From the NCBI GenBank assembly GCA_014904845.1, contig MU119348.1, forward strand, positions 62,001 through 126,000: DNA of 64,000 nt. Direction: 5' to 3'. The notes under the pieces are model-generated. The model searched no databases. It was given only the letters and a program-made list of their open reading frames with translations, and was not told the origin of the DNA. Of the stretch, positions 1 through 10,352 are shown piece after piece. Origin of the DNA: Acephala macrosclerotiorum (Eukaryota; Ascomycota; Leotiomycetes; Helotiales; Mollisiaceae). The translations under genes and the position numbers were made by a program. The number at the start of each line of letters is the position of its first letter. Position 1 is the first letter of the stretch.

Positions 1-1118
1 ACCAGAATAACCTGATATCCGGAATCTCAAAAAGCAACATAGCAACCCTCTCCAACCCAATCCCAAAAGCCCACCCAAGTTGATCAGGAACACCGGCATT
101 CTTAAAAAGATCCTGCTTCACAACCCCACACCCCAAGACCTCCAACCAATCCCCCTGCCAAAAAACCTCCAACTCCCAACTCGGACTCGTAAACGGGAAA
201 TAAGCCTCGATCCACCTCACCCTGAGTGGCTCATCCTTAAACCCCGGATCAGCTTTCAACGCAGCCTGTTTCGCCCTCGTGAAAATCTCCACAACCACAA
301 GCTCCAAACTCCGCTTCAAATGCGCGGCTATAGCTTCCGCTTCTTGCAAACTATGTTCCTTCTGTAACGGATTCCGTTCTTCATGAGTTGGCGGATTCGG
401 ATCTTCGACTTTCATATCGTGTTTCGGTAATTTTTCGATATCGGCCCAGACGGCGGCCGCGATGTCGCCGGAGGGGACTTTTGATCTATCCCACATTCGT
501 GCTCCTTCCATTTGGTGGAAGATGGGATAATGAGAGCGGTCGATTGCATCTCGTCTATAGACATCTGCTGAGATTAAGAATCCTTCGCTGGCGTTCTGGC
601 GGAATGTATCTGCTTGATGCGCGCTTGTGTGTGTTCGAAGAACTGTGGAGGAGTTTATGTAGTATGTGTCTGTTTTTGAGCGGCCGGGGTGATCGAGAGG
701 GAAGCCGAGGGAGTCGAAGTTTTGGTGGGTGGAGACGATGGGGAAGAGGGTGTTGTGGTAGCGGTAGGTTGGGGAGGGGAAGCGGGATTCGATTATGGAG
801 CGGGTTATGGATATTGGGTGGTCTTTTTGGGTGTGTAGACGGCGGGAAATCGAAGAGGTTATATTCGGGGGCAGATTGTGCCATGAGTCTTTGGGGTAGG
901 ATTTCTCTTCTATTGTAAATGTTTCGGGGGAGGTGGAAGCTGTGACTGTTAGCAGTGGTACGACTTTTTGGGGGTTTTGGAAATGGCAGACTTGTAGAAT
1001 TGTACCGGCAAGGAGCACATAGTCTCAGCCGGCGAGAAGACGCATTGCTGAGGCCAATGAATAAGGCCAATGCCTCACTCCCTGGGGAGAATCTCTTCGT
1101 CCTGGTGAGGGACCTCAT
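1..1118 (-). CDS. MSF1: Mitochondrial phenylalanyl-tRNA synthetase (5' part; cut by window edge)
   Basis: This class II synthetase charges mitochondrial tRNA-Phe. The visible protein starts with a basic, Ser/Arg-rich presequence (MRSLTRTKRFSPG) that looks like a mitochondrial targeting signal. It then carries family landmarks: HPISITRSIIESRF, motif 2 with YPIFHQMEGARMW, and motif 3 with FGIGLERVAMLLFEIPD, ending RLFW at the window edge. The C-terminal anticodon-binding FDX-ACB domain lies outside the window. The presequence (ATG at 1116-1118) and the catalytic part are in different frames. A 46-bp intron at 946-991 (donor GTCTGC, GCTAAC branch, acceptor CAG) joins them in phase, but the donor is weak and the exact boundary is uncertain. 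It is divergent from the dicarboxylate carrier gene. Confidence 0.9.
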
Positions 1119-1611
1119 CGTTGATTTGGAGAGCTACTTTCCCTTTCTGGAAAGGCAGTGTTGTGGCTCACCACTAAGCTTCAGACGACAAGCCGACGAA
1201 TTTAGGCGTTGTCGTTTTTCCGGTTCCCGAGACTCCGATTGTCGCTCTCGAAAAAAATGACGAAGTTACAAGACCCTGCGTCAGAGAAACAGATATTAAA
1301 ATTACGAACTCAATTGGTCCTTTCAAACCCTAAAACCGACATTCAAAATCTCCTCGTGAATTCTTCATACCTATAAATTGCCGTCACTGTGTAACATACG
1401 TATCAATTCCCTATCTTAAATCCGAGTCAATCTCAAGTAAAGGCAAAGCGGGTCTCTTCATCCCGTCACGTCGCTTCGTTTCCCAGCTTATATTTTATTT
1501 TGTTTCTGCACCTCCAGCTTTATCTCGACCTCACCCCTCCAATCCGCCCTATCTACCCTCCCCTCTCTTCTCTAAACGGAATGCGAACATACTCGCGAAC
1601 CACAATTCAAA
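1119..1611. other. Divergent promoter region
   Basis: This gap separates the start codons of the Phe-tRNA synthetase and the dicarboxylate carrier. It should hold both promoters. It contains pyrimidine-rich stretches at about 1500-1570, typical of fungal 5' leaders. I see no gene or RNA in it. Confidence 0.5.
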
Positions 1612-2669
1612 ATGCCAGGTAGTGAGAAGCTGCGCGGGCTGCCGCGCAAAAAGGAGTGGAAGCCACAGAATATACGGTATCCATTCTGGTTTGGAGGGAG
1701 CGCGAGTTGTTTCGCTGCTTGTGTCACTCACCCTTTGGATCTTGGTATTTCCCCTTCTCTCCCTCCTATCTTCCCTCACTAACGCGTCCCAGTTAAGGTA
1801 CGATTATCTCTCAACTGACTCTTTGGCGGAAGTGAGCGAGACGAAGAACAATAAGAGCTCTGCTAAAGAAGATATAACCACAGGTCCGTCTCCAAACCCG
1901 CCACGGCTCCGCCCCCTCAACCATGATCTCCACCTTCATCCACGTCTTCCAAACGTCCGGGTTGCGTGGTCTCTACTCCGGCCTCAGCGCCTCCCTCCTC
2001 CGCCAAATAACCTACTCCACCACCCGTTTCGGCATCTACGAAGAACTCAAATCCTCCCAAAAATCCCCCGCTTCATTCCCTACCCTCATCGCGATGGCGT
2101 CTACCTCAGGATTCATGGGAGGAGTGGCGGGGAATCCGGCAGATGTGTTGAATGTTAGGATGCAGCATGATGCAGCTTTACCTTTGGATCAACGGAGGAA
2201 TTATAAGAATGCGGTTGAGGGACTTGTGAGGATGACAAGGGAAGAGGGGTGGAAGAGTCTTTTTAGGGGGGTGTGGCCGAATTCTATGAGAGCCGTGCTT
2301 ATGACGGCTTCTCAACTCGCGTCCTACGATGGTTTCAAATCCCTATTGATACAATACACGCCTCTATCCGACAACCTCACAACGCATTTCTCTGCCTCTT
2401 TCATGGCTGGATTTGTTGCTACTACAGTCTGCAGTCCTGTCGATGTTATAAAGACGAGAATCATGTCTTCTCATGAGAGTAAGGGACTGGCGACACTGAT
2501 GAGGGATGTGTATAGGGTTGAGGGTGTGGGGTGGATGTTTAGGGGCTGGGTGCCGAGTTTCATTAGACTTGGACCGCACACTATTGCTACCTTCTTGTTT
2601 TTGGAACAGCATAAGAAGATTTATAGGGCTTATAAAGGGATTAATGAGCCTATTACTACGGCGCTTTAG
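1612..2669 (+). CDS. DIC1: Mitochondrial dicarboxylate carrier
   Basis: This inner-membrane carrier of the SLC25 family exchanges malate or succinate for phosphate. The spliced product is 307 aa, the usual length, with three repeats. The signature prolines and charged residues are visible as HPLDLVKVR (repeat 1), NPADVLNVRMQ (repeat 2) and SPVDVIKTRIM (repeat 3), with GLYSGLSASLLRQ and LFRGVWPNSMRAVL in the matrix segments. Exons are 1612-1744, 1793-1797 and 1884-2669, with introns 1745-1792 (48 bp) and 1798-1883 (86 bp). The middle exon is only 5 nt (TTAAG) and supplies the conserved Val-Lys of the first signature. Without it the frame or the motif is lost. The start is the ATG giving MPGSEKLRG. 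Confidence 0.93.
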
Positions 2670-3248
2670 ACCAAGTTCGAGAGAGATTTCTGCGGAGAAA
2701 TTGAAGAGTGAAAGAAGTGGATGGGAAGAGCACGACTCAGACGCTCAGGAGAAGGCGAGGGGAAGAAAGAGGGGTGGAGTGCGTAGATGCGGTTCTCGTT
2801 GTGAGGATTTCTTATTCTTTGTGTCATAATGATAAACAGGATTGGGAGAGGGTAGAAGGAAAAGCAACGAGACAAGAAGGGTGAACAAAAGACAGATTTC
2901 TCACCATGCCAACTTTTGGCTGTGGCTTGCGACATACGAACGGTAATGGCACGGCAATAGGCATAGACGCATAACACGACGGAGTTTGGGATTTTGTATT
3001 ATAGGGTATCATGGTCATTCTGAAATCTGCTCTAACGCGGCTGATTCTCCTTTCCTGTATTCTACCTTGAATTGCTGTGAATGAGCTTTTCCCTCCATCT
3101 AAACGCCGGGTCAAATGCTGGGTTGGTGGTACAAATTTTGGTGTCTGATTCTTTGCCAGATGAGAAAGATGATGGCGAAGAAGTGCGCATCCTTAAGATT
3201 GTCCAATAGTCGTATGCTGGAAGCATGCGATTTGGTGCTAGGAAAAGC
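2670..3248. other. Convergent 3' region
   Basis: This is the gap between the stop codons of the dicarboxylate carrier and RPB3. It should hold both 3' UTRs and terminators. I see no further gene. Confidence 0.5.
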
Positions 3249-4375
3249 TTAAGGCCACGCGTTTGCTCCATTCTGGCCGTAAGGTGTAGCACCATATGGA
3301 GTAGCAGCACCTTGGCTCCATTGTCCTCCACCGCCACCGCTGTTCCCATATGGTGTGGCATAACCTTCTGGCTGCCAATTGCTGCCATTCACATCCATAG
3401 GCTCTGGACTATGTGGTCCTTGATCGTAACCATTTGCGCCACCAGCACCATCCGTAAGATCTGAAATGACCATAGCAAGCTTTTGCTGAAGCACCTTGAT
3501 ACCTTGTTGGATGATCGCGTCCGGCTCGTGGTTGCCGACGCTCTCAACCTCGAAGTAGAATCTGTCTGGGACAGCATCGTAATCAAAAGGTTCGCCTTCC
3601 TGAGCAGGTTCTTCCCAATCGGCGTATTTGCTCTTTGGCCTGGAAGGAATTAGAAGAGCTTCGTGTATCTGAGGGGAAACAATTTACCATTCTGCAACAG
3701 GATCCGTCTCATACCACATGTCCATATGTCGTAGCTTGTTATGAGGATCATACTCGAACCCGACAGCAGAAGTTGGTGCCCATTTTGCATGTTCCTTAGC
3801 AATACCTTTCTTCGCAATGCACTTCAGCCGCAGCTCCTGGCCTTTCCTCAGCTTGGCAATAACAGTCCCAAGTCCATCTGGATCAGTGATGACCGGATTT
3901 CCAACCCACTGATTTGCCCGCTGAGAGTCGACCACTAAATCGCGAGCGTAGACCTTCATAATCTCGTCGCCAGTACATCTTGCGTGTAGGGTAAGTGTGA
4001 CGCTGCATCTCTCGCAGTACTGGTCGCATTCACAATCTCTCGAGTATTCCACCTCCTCAACGTTCTTCGAGACCAAAGGCACAAGACCCAATCGATGCGC
4101 AATGAACTCATCTGCCAGGACTGAAGTATTCGCCTCGACTTCTACCAAATCGATTGCCATCGTAGGGACCTCGGCCATGATAACTCGACGGAGGGAGTTC
4201 GCGAAGGCGAGATCAACACTCGAGAGCTCAAAGTCAACATGATTTGCACCTGCCTGTCAAGCGCATGAGTATCAAAGTGATCGCATACTTCTAACAAGCA
4301 GCATACCTCTGTGATCTTAACGGACGGCCCCATGGTCTCCGCCATGTCCAGATCCATTCTGGCGTCGAAATCCAT
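3249..4375 (-). CDS. RPB3: RNA polymerase II subunit RPB3
   Basis: RPB3 is the alpha-like subunit that pairs with RPB11 to nucleate RNA polymerase II assembly in the nucleus. The spliced product is 341 aa. The dimerisation core is seen as [14 protein letters not shown], and the zinc loop has cysteines at about residues 97, 99, 103 and 106 ([11 protein letters not shown]), spaced C-x-C-x3-C-x2-C as in yeast Rpb3. The tail after about residue 270 is Gly/Asn/Gln/Pro-rich with repeated ATPYG units, and looks disordered. Exons are 4307-4375, 3688-4253 and 3249-3639, with introns of 53 and 48 bp in consistent phase. It is convergent with DIC1 and divergent from calcipressin. Confidence 0.95.
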
Positions 4376-5563
4376 CTCGACGTGCCCTGCGCGCGCAGGT
4401 TTGAAGGAGCTCTGCAGAGAATGAGTTTACGTGACAGCTTCCTCGAATGGTGAGACAGACGAAGGCGGTCTGCGAGGCTGACGTATCGAGCTCAGCCTTT
4501 GGATTAGGAAGAGGGAGGAGTTGCGGCGCGGTGGGAAATTTGATGATGGGCCACGAGTTCGAGGCTGAGGCCTCACAGGCACTTTCGCTGAGATATGCGG
4601 CCGCCGCTAGTGGAGTACGTGGTCACGTGTAATATTTTGAGTTGCAGTTTTGAAAGGCGCCTGTAACTCCTGTTTGAATGGTAATCATAATGAATGCGAG
4701 AGATAAGACTCTGGTGGCATTGTTCAGTATAAGTGGATCATTGAGATTGTTGAGATTGTATTGTGGCAGAGCACAAGTCCGAATTTCCCCCTGTCTTGCT
4801 ATCCAAGGCCTAGAACTCTATCCGCTTCATACGACTCAGGGCAACAAGCATCTTGACTTGACACTTCATCCACTTATGCAAAGAGCATCGAAGGATTTGT
4901 AAATGACAACACATCTCAATAAACCAGCCTTCCTGTTTGAGCTGAGTCAAATCTCAATCAAATGCCGAGGGTTGCTAGGAGGTTCCAAATGCTGAGACTG
5001 CTTCAGCCTCGTTCAACAACATCCGGACGTACCTTTCCATGCCCAACGTTTAACCGCAAGAAACAAAGTACTCCGCATTCTCCCCAGCAGCCAGGCCTCT
5101 TCCGAAGCCAATAGGCCAATCCCCAAGCATAACGGCGTAGATCCTCTCATCCCCCTGGCACGTTCGAAGGCAGTGTTACGAGACACGTGACTCTCCTTAT
5201 ATCGTAAATCCCACACAAACCACATCTGCTGGGGGCTTAGTAGGTAATTATGAATCATTAGCGTTTGTCGTTTGAGTTCCAGACATTTCGTCAGTGGCCG
5301 CGTGCGTCCTGGATTGCGGTTGGTTGAGTGGCTGAGGTGGAAGAAATTTCCAGCGGCGAGGCTATGTTGCGGAGAGGCGATTCTGCCAAGCGCGTTCTCC
5401 TACGGCTTGTCCGCATCAACTCCATCTGAAGAACAAGATAAAGACACCGAACCTACCGTCCAGCCGACAACTTCCACACATCTACAACACTTTTCATCTA
5501 TTCCGGATAGATTCTAGGCACCACTCAAGAGTTTCTCTCAGCAACAAGAAAACAACAGTCAAC
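4376..5563. other. Divergent intergenic region upstream of RPB3 and calcipressin
   Basis: This 1.2-kb gap has only weak short ORFs and no recognisable gene. It should contain both promoters. Three copies of the heptamer GAGGCTG lie in it (see the regulatory entry). The last 150 bases, with CAACAAGAAAACAACAG just before the ATG, look like a normal fungal 5' leader. Confidence 0.5.
4474..5010. promoter_or_regulatory. Three GAGGCTG elements resembling the Crz1 (CDRE) core
   Basis: GAGGCTG occurs at 4474-4480 (+), 4561-4567 (+) and 5004-5010 (reverse orientation). This heptamer is the core of the yeast calcineurin-dependent response element bound by Crz1. About 0.15 copies would be expected by chance in 1.2 kb. 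The downstream gene is calcipressin, whose homologues are often calcineurin-Crz1 targets. The first two sites lie closer to the RPB3 start, so assignment is an inference. Confidence 0.3.
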
Positions 5564-6367
5564 ATGTCGTCACCAGAGCTCTCTCCAACTGTGCTTTCTC
5601 CCACCTCACCCTCACCAACATCGCCACCCACATCGCGACCAACATCTCGAGCATCACGAAAGAGCAACATGTCCATCGATCTGTCGAATATCCCTCCTCT
5701 CATCCAACCTACGCCTCCTTCAAACACCCTTCTCATTACCAACTTGAACGATATTGAGATATTCCGCCCTGAAAACCTCCAGACGATTCGAGAACTTATT
5801 CACGCTTCAGCACCCATCCACTCCTGGGCACCCCTCAAATCGTTCCGCCGAATCGTCGTTTCCTTCTTCAACGAAGAATCCGCCATTCGAATCCGCCAGA
5901 TTCTCGACGGCGAAGCCATAATGGGTGAGAGCGTAAAAGTCTACTTCGGCCAACCAACCTCCATCGAAACCAAAGACGAGCACCTCCCACTCCCCGACGC
6001 CGGTAAATTATTCTTTATCAGCCCACCACCCTCTCCACCTCACGGATGGGAGATGAAGCTAGAGGATGCGCCGAATAAGCAGGTTCATGCTGAGGATTTG
6101 GCAGAGGCGTTGGCGAAGCTGCATGCTAAGCCAAGGACGGATTTACCCGCTAGTCCTGTGTCGGAGGGTGAGGGTCGCGAGGTCCGCAGACAGAGAAGTG
6201 GGAGCTCGACTACGATTTATAATCCTAGTGAGCATGGTTGTAGTCCAAATCTGCCGGCGATTTCGGTGGAGGATTTGACGGGGGAGAATGAGATTAGTCC
6301 GATTGAGCAGGAGAAGCCTATCTTTGCGCATACGTCGAGACCTCCGGTTGAGTTGATGGGGCTATGA
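5564..6367 (+). CDS. RCN1: Calcipressin (RCAN family calcineurin regulator)
   Basis: Calcipressins bind calcineurin and tune Ca2+/calcineurin signalling in the cytosol. The gene is one intronless exon of 267 aa. After a Ser/Pro/Thr-rich N-terminus there is an RRM-like region (about residues 60-130, with SFRRIVVSFFNEESAIRI and VKVYFGQ). It is followed by the family hallmark LPLPDAGKLFFISPPPSPP and then HGWE (about residues 142-168), which contains the conserved SP-x-SP phosphosite. The C-terminal third is Ser-rich and probably disordered. The start ATG is preceded by an A/C-rich leader. GAGGCTG repeats in the upstream gap fit possible feedback by Crz1. Confidence 0.92.
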   Translation: MSSPELSPTVLSPTSPSPTSPPTSRPTSRASRKSNMSIDLSNIPPLIQPTPPSNTLLITNLNDIEIFRPENLQTIRELIHASAPIHSWAPLKSFRRIVVSFFNEESAIRIRQILDGEAIMGESVKVYFGQPTSIETKDEHLPLPDAGKLFFISPPPSPPHGWEMKLEDAPNKQVHAEDLAEALAKLHAKPRTDLPASPVSEGEGREVRRQRSGSSTTIYNPSEHGCSPNLPAISVEDLTGENEISPIEQEKPIFAHTSRPPVELMGL

Positions 6368-6865
6368 GGGAGGATGGGATACGAGGAGTATGGAGAGATA
6401 TGGATTGGGGCATAGCATGGCGTTCTAGGCGAAGCATGAAGGAGAGCGAGCTCTGCGTTCGCATTGAGCTGTTTGGTTGTCTTTCAACGATTACTGGTGT
6501 GGGCGTTCATATAGAGAAAGCGCAAGCATGTGTGTGATATTTAAATTCCATTGGGCTCTTGCTCATCTGTAATAATACCAAATTCATGAAATGAAAAAGA
6601 TTCCAATCATGCCTCAAAATGTGCAAATCAAGCGATATAAAGCACGATACCAATGACCTGAACAACGAGGTACTTTGCAAAGGATGCTAGAGTCAGGTTT
6701 CGAGTGGCATCAGGGAACTTGAATGATTTGTTCCTATGGTCATTATGTTCATCGCATTTTCAGGGACACCGCGAGCCTGCTTGAACTTGACCTCACTCAA
6801 ACGCCTCAAATCTCATTACACCATATGGTTATCACAAATCCTGGCTCTGCTCATCAATAAATCAA
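6368..6865. other. Convergent 3' region
   Basis: This is the gap between the stop codons of calcipressin and the mpaB-type gene. It should hold both 3' UTRs. I see no gene. Confidence 0.5.
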
Positions 6866-8438
6866 TCATAAACCAACCCAACTCCCCGCTACCTTAACCA
6901 AACCCCAGCTCACCCGAAGACCAACATAGCTCAAACACCCCATTAGCGCACCAGCGATGACCAACGTCCTGAAGTTCCTCTTCTCGACAGAAGACCGCTG
7001 AGTTCCAGGTACATACTCGCCCATCTCTGTTGCTGTAATATCAAGTGAGGGGATATACTTGAAGTCAAACACCGTTTCTTCGCCTAGCCCATGATCTTTG
7101 TTGTGGACTATTAACTGGTAGAAGATCTTGCGTAGCGCCTAGAGATATTAATATGTTTGAGCAAAGGGAATGTCACAGTAGAGGGGAGTGGACTTGAGAA
7201 ATACCAGCAAGAAAGGTGACTCACAGCAACCTTCCTCTTGTCCCAACTCTCCACCGATCTATGACTATAACACAACGCCATAAAGAAAAGACATTGACCC
7301 GCGACCAGCGCCTTGTAATAGAAACTCGGCCTTATCAATCCCAACTCATCCGCCAAATCATCCCCATTGAGCCAACGTGCAGAAGCGACCAAGAAATCCC
7401 TCGACGCGTACGCAGGAGGTTGATTCTGCAAACTCACTATGATGTTATTCGCCAATATCCTACTCGTAGGACTAGGTTTGATCTCTTCAGACATGAGACT
7501 TTCCCAAATCGCTCGTGCTTTGGCTGGGGAAGAGAAGAAAGAGGTAGGTGTCCCCATGTAATGAGCCACGAGCCGCCATAATGCGATATAATCCTCAATC
7601 TCCCTTTCCCTTAAATAAATCCCTTGCCTCGGGAATCCCAACCAAATCAAAGTAGAAGAGAAAGTTGCAATTGTACCAACGCAATCTAGATCGTTGATTG
7701 GAATACCGTATTTTTCAACAGAGTAGTAAGATGGCTTTTGAGCAGCGAGGGCGAGGATTCGGCGACGCACAGAGGCGTGGAGGAGGCGGACTCGGATGCT
7801 AGAGGCGAAGCCTGAGCCGAGGGGTTGGATGGAGGGGATTGAAGAGGTTACTTGGAGGATGTGTTGGGTTGTTTCGTAGAGGCGGTGTTTGGCGACTTGG
7901 GGACTGAAACCGCCTGTTCGTGCGAGGACTTCGGTTACACGGGCGGCTCCCATGCCGCCGAGGAGGGAATTGTATGCTAGCTGTGAGACTGTTAGAGGTT
8001 ATTGAAGATGGGAAGAGGTAGGGGAGGGGGGATTACGGCTGTAAGAGCACATCCTCCGTATCTGTAGAAGACATCTTGGCCACGTGCAATCTGGTCCCAA
8101 TCAACCCATTCCGGAATGGTGTTGACTTCTTTCCATAACTGCCCGAGCTTCTCATCTTCTTCATGATGATCTTTCAATAGCTCATAGAGATCTCGCTTCG
8201 GTGGTGGTTCAGAGCCCTCTTTGCCGGGTGCTCTACTTCGGCTTCGAGGCAGCTCTTTGCGTGCAGGTGGCGAAATGGCATCAAGCCGGATTAAACATTC
8301 GTCTGCCAACTCATCGTAGGAGAACTTCAAAGGGTGGTATTCTTCTGGTGTGAAATGATCAGGAGTCCATTGAAATGTATAGCCCCAAGCATAACGAGTG
8401 TTCTCGTCATGGCGCCTGAAGGGATTTGGCCAAGACAT
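6866..8438 (-). CDS. mpaB / rubber-oxygenase-type (DUF2236) membrane protein
   Basis: The protein belongs to the ER-bound oxygenase mpaB/mpaB' and rubber oxygenase (LCP) superfamily, whose characterised members use haem to cleave hydrocarbon chains. The substrate here is unknown. The 476-aa product has a polar N-terminus and a DUF2236 core. The conserved helix RVRLLHASVRRR is near residue 202, where the His is the likely haem ligand, and is followed by the partner motif DLDCVGTIATFS. A hydrophobic C-terminal segment (LVIAGALMGCLSYVGLRV) may anchor it. Exons are 8037-8438, 7225-7980 and 6866-7138, with introns of 56 and 86 bp. I chose MSWPNPF over an in-frame ATG 9 codons upstream. Confidence 0.85.
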
Positions 8439-8950
8439 GTGCAGAGAGATAAATATATATGACACGAAAGCAAAGCTAGGGAAGACCTCAAGTATAAACT
8501 CTAAATTATCAAAGAGTGAAGAGAAGAGAAGACATGGCTATGACAGAGACAAGGTAAATGATATTGAGCAATAGAGAAATTCCCCGCCATCACATGGCTG
8601 CATCATAGACTCGAGATAAACCCTGCATAATGTCTGAAGCTAATATGCCGAGGATAGCAATTGTGTGTTGGGTTGAAAAGGAAAAAGTCAAGTCATAATT
8701 CGAGATTCATAAAACAAGTCAGTTGATGCTTCTGGACGGAGCAAGCCTCTGAAGTGGTACAAAGTACATGGCTCGTGAAAATTTGGTTGTGGTTGTACGA
8801 AAGTAGTTGGGTCATTGAAAATGTTCAGGGGCATAGCTTCGATAAGGCTTCCGATAAGGATCGCGTTGCAGGGTCTAGAAATACTGGCGAGCATGAACAT
8901 TTTCTGTTCTCCTTTCTCTTGCTGTCAACATCACCATCGACGTTTCAACA
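8439..8950. other. Divergent promoter region
   Basis: This gap separates the mpaB-type gene and the RRG9-like gene, which point away from each other. An AT-rich run (ATAAATATATATGAC) lies next to the start of the former. I see no gene. Confidence 0.45.
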
Positions 8951-10060
8951 ATGCCCTGTTTGTGCACATCCAACACCTTACGATTATTTGTCCGAAGTGT
9001 AGCACAAGTCGACCTACCGCAGGCCGCAAGGTTTACAACATCAAGAAAGCTTCAAAACGACGGAGTTGTATGGAAGCGCGAAGGCAGATACACTTCTGAA
9101 TCAGCAAGGCCGCGTTTTGAAAAGATAGTAGTCCCCAAATCTTCACAAGAAAGATGGCCGCCGGTGAAGGAGGATGTTCCTAGCCAGCTTAGCTACATAG
9201 ACGCAGACGGTGCGATTGTCGACTTTTCCCTAGAGGCTGTAGATGCAATCGCAGCAGAGGCTGCAACCGAAGCTGCTCAGGATGCCTACTCCAGCCCGAT
9301 AAATGCTCCCGAGTACGATACACCATTGTCCTCTTTGATGAAGGATATGCCGTCGCAAAAGAGGTACACACCGATGGAACAGATTGGAGGTGTTGTGAGG
9401 AAGATGAAATCAGAAAATACGGGCCTCAAGATCCATTACAGCGTTGATCCGGATTGGGACAATATCGATGCGCGAAGGCAATGGCTCAGGGCAAAAAGGG
9501 ATAGAGAAAAGGCGGAAAGGGCGAAAAAGGCGGCAGAAGCTGCCAGAAAAGCGGAGAGACAAGCTGCAAACGATAGAGAGCCGTGGATGGTAGAGAAGGA
9601 GAGGGCAGAGGAGAAATATCCCGACGGATACCAGCCTCTGAAGCGTCTGTCGCCCGACGCGATTGCGGGAATCCGAGCACTTCACGCTCAGGCGCCTGAA
9701 CAATGTACAACAGAGGTTCTAGCGGCGGAGTTCAAGGTCACTCCTGAAGCTATTCGGAGAATTCTGAAGTCGAAATGGACGCCCAGCCCAGAGGAACAAA
9801 CGGACAGAGAACAGAGGTGGTTCAAGAGAGGCGAAAGGGTCTGGTCCAGACTGGCTGACATGGGAAGGAAGCCTCCAAAACAATGGAGAGAAATGGGAAT
9901 CGGTGCTGGGAGACCAGATTGGATGAAGCCCAGGCCCGAGAGGAGGGAGGGGAGGGATACTCCACGGGCCCCATTACCTGCGCTCATCACGACAGCAAGG
10001 CGAAGGGAAGCCAGGACGACGACTTCTGGGAGAGAAAGCCTTTCAGATAGAATAATCTGA
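8951..10060 (+). CDS. RRG9: RRG9/neugrin-like mitochondrial protein
   Basis: Yeast Rrg9 is needed for respiratory growth and mitochondrial genome maintenance. Human neugrin acts on mitochondrial 16S rRNA. The single-exon ORF gives 369 aa with an N-terminal presequence (LRLFVRSVAQ followed by AARFTTSRKL), a charged linker containing a long Lys/Arg/Ala/Glu helix (about residues 165-215), and the neugrin domain. The domain is recognised by KRLSPDAIAGIRALHAQ and TTEVLAAEFKVTPEAIRRIL (about residues 227-275). Just before the stop a neighbouring frame reads a more acidic, family-like tail (DDDFWERKPFR, then stop), so the last 20 or so residues are uncertain. Confidence 0.85.
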   Translation: MPCLCTSNTLRLFVRSVAQVDLPQAARFTTSRKLQNDGVVWKREGRYTSESARPRFEKIVVPKSSQERWPPVKEDVPSQLSYIDADGAIVDFSLEAVDAIAAEAATEAAQDAYSSPINAPEYDTPLSSLMKDMPSQKRYTPMEQIGGVVRKMKSENTGLKIHYSVDPDWDNIDARRQWLRAKRDREKAERAKKAAEAARKAERQAANDREPWMVEKERAEEKYPDGYQPLKRLSPDAIAGIRALHAQAPEQCTTEVLAAEFKVTPEAIRRILKSKWTPSPEEQTDREQRWFKRGERVWSRLADMGRKPPKQWREMGIGAGRPDWMKPRPERREGRDTPRAPLPALITTARRREARTTTSGRESLSDRII

Positions 10061-10352
10061 ATAGCATCTGTACGATATTAGGATCCTCGTCGCGGATCAG
10101 TTCCCATTTGTTGGAAATCGAGTCGGAATCATGAAAATGATCAGTGCATTGAATGTTCTGTTCTTCGAGAAACGGTTTCATGCAGTGGCACGAGAAATGT
10201 TGGTAACAATAAGAGAATCCTAGCTCTACCCATAAACCAAGATCATCGGCATCCCCCTTCTCATCGAGATAACCAGATATGAACTCAACAATCCCCATCT
10301 GGTATCCAATCGCATTGTGAAACCGGCAACGTTGTGTGATATGCCCTGGCAT
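9987..10352 (-). CDS. Hypothetical ORF overlapping the RRG9 3' end
   Basis: This 121-aa ATG-initiated ORF is antisense to the last 74 bases of the RRG9-like gene. Its composition is unlike the usual chance ORF: acidic, with Cys/His (YCYQHFSCHCMK) and a clean run GYLDEKGDADDLGLWVELGF. I do not recognise a family. No signal peptide or membrane segment is evident. It could be a small gene, an exon of a decayed gene, or chance. Confidence 0.28.
   Translation of the reverse strand: MPGHITQRCRFHNAIGYQMGIVEFISGYLDEKGDADDLGLWVELGFSYCYQHFSCHCMKPFLEEQNIQCTDHFHDSDSISNKWELIRDEDPNIVQMLFRLFYLKGFLSQKSSSWLPFALLS

Noticed and set aside
388..918. Long plus-strand ORFs over the Phe-tRNA synthetase
   Set aside because: They are antisense shadows; the minus strand carries motifs 2 and 3 of the synthetase.
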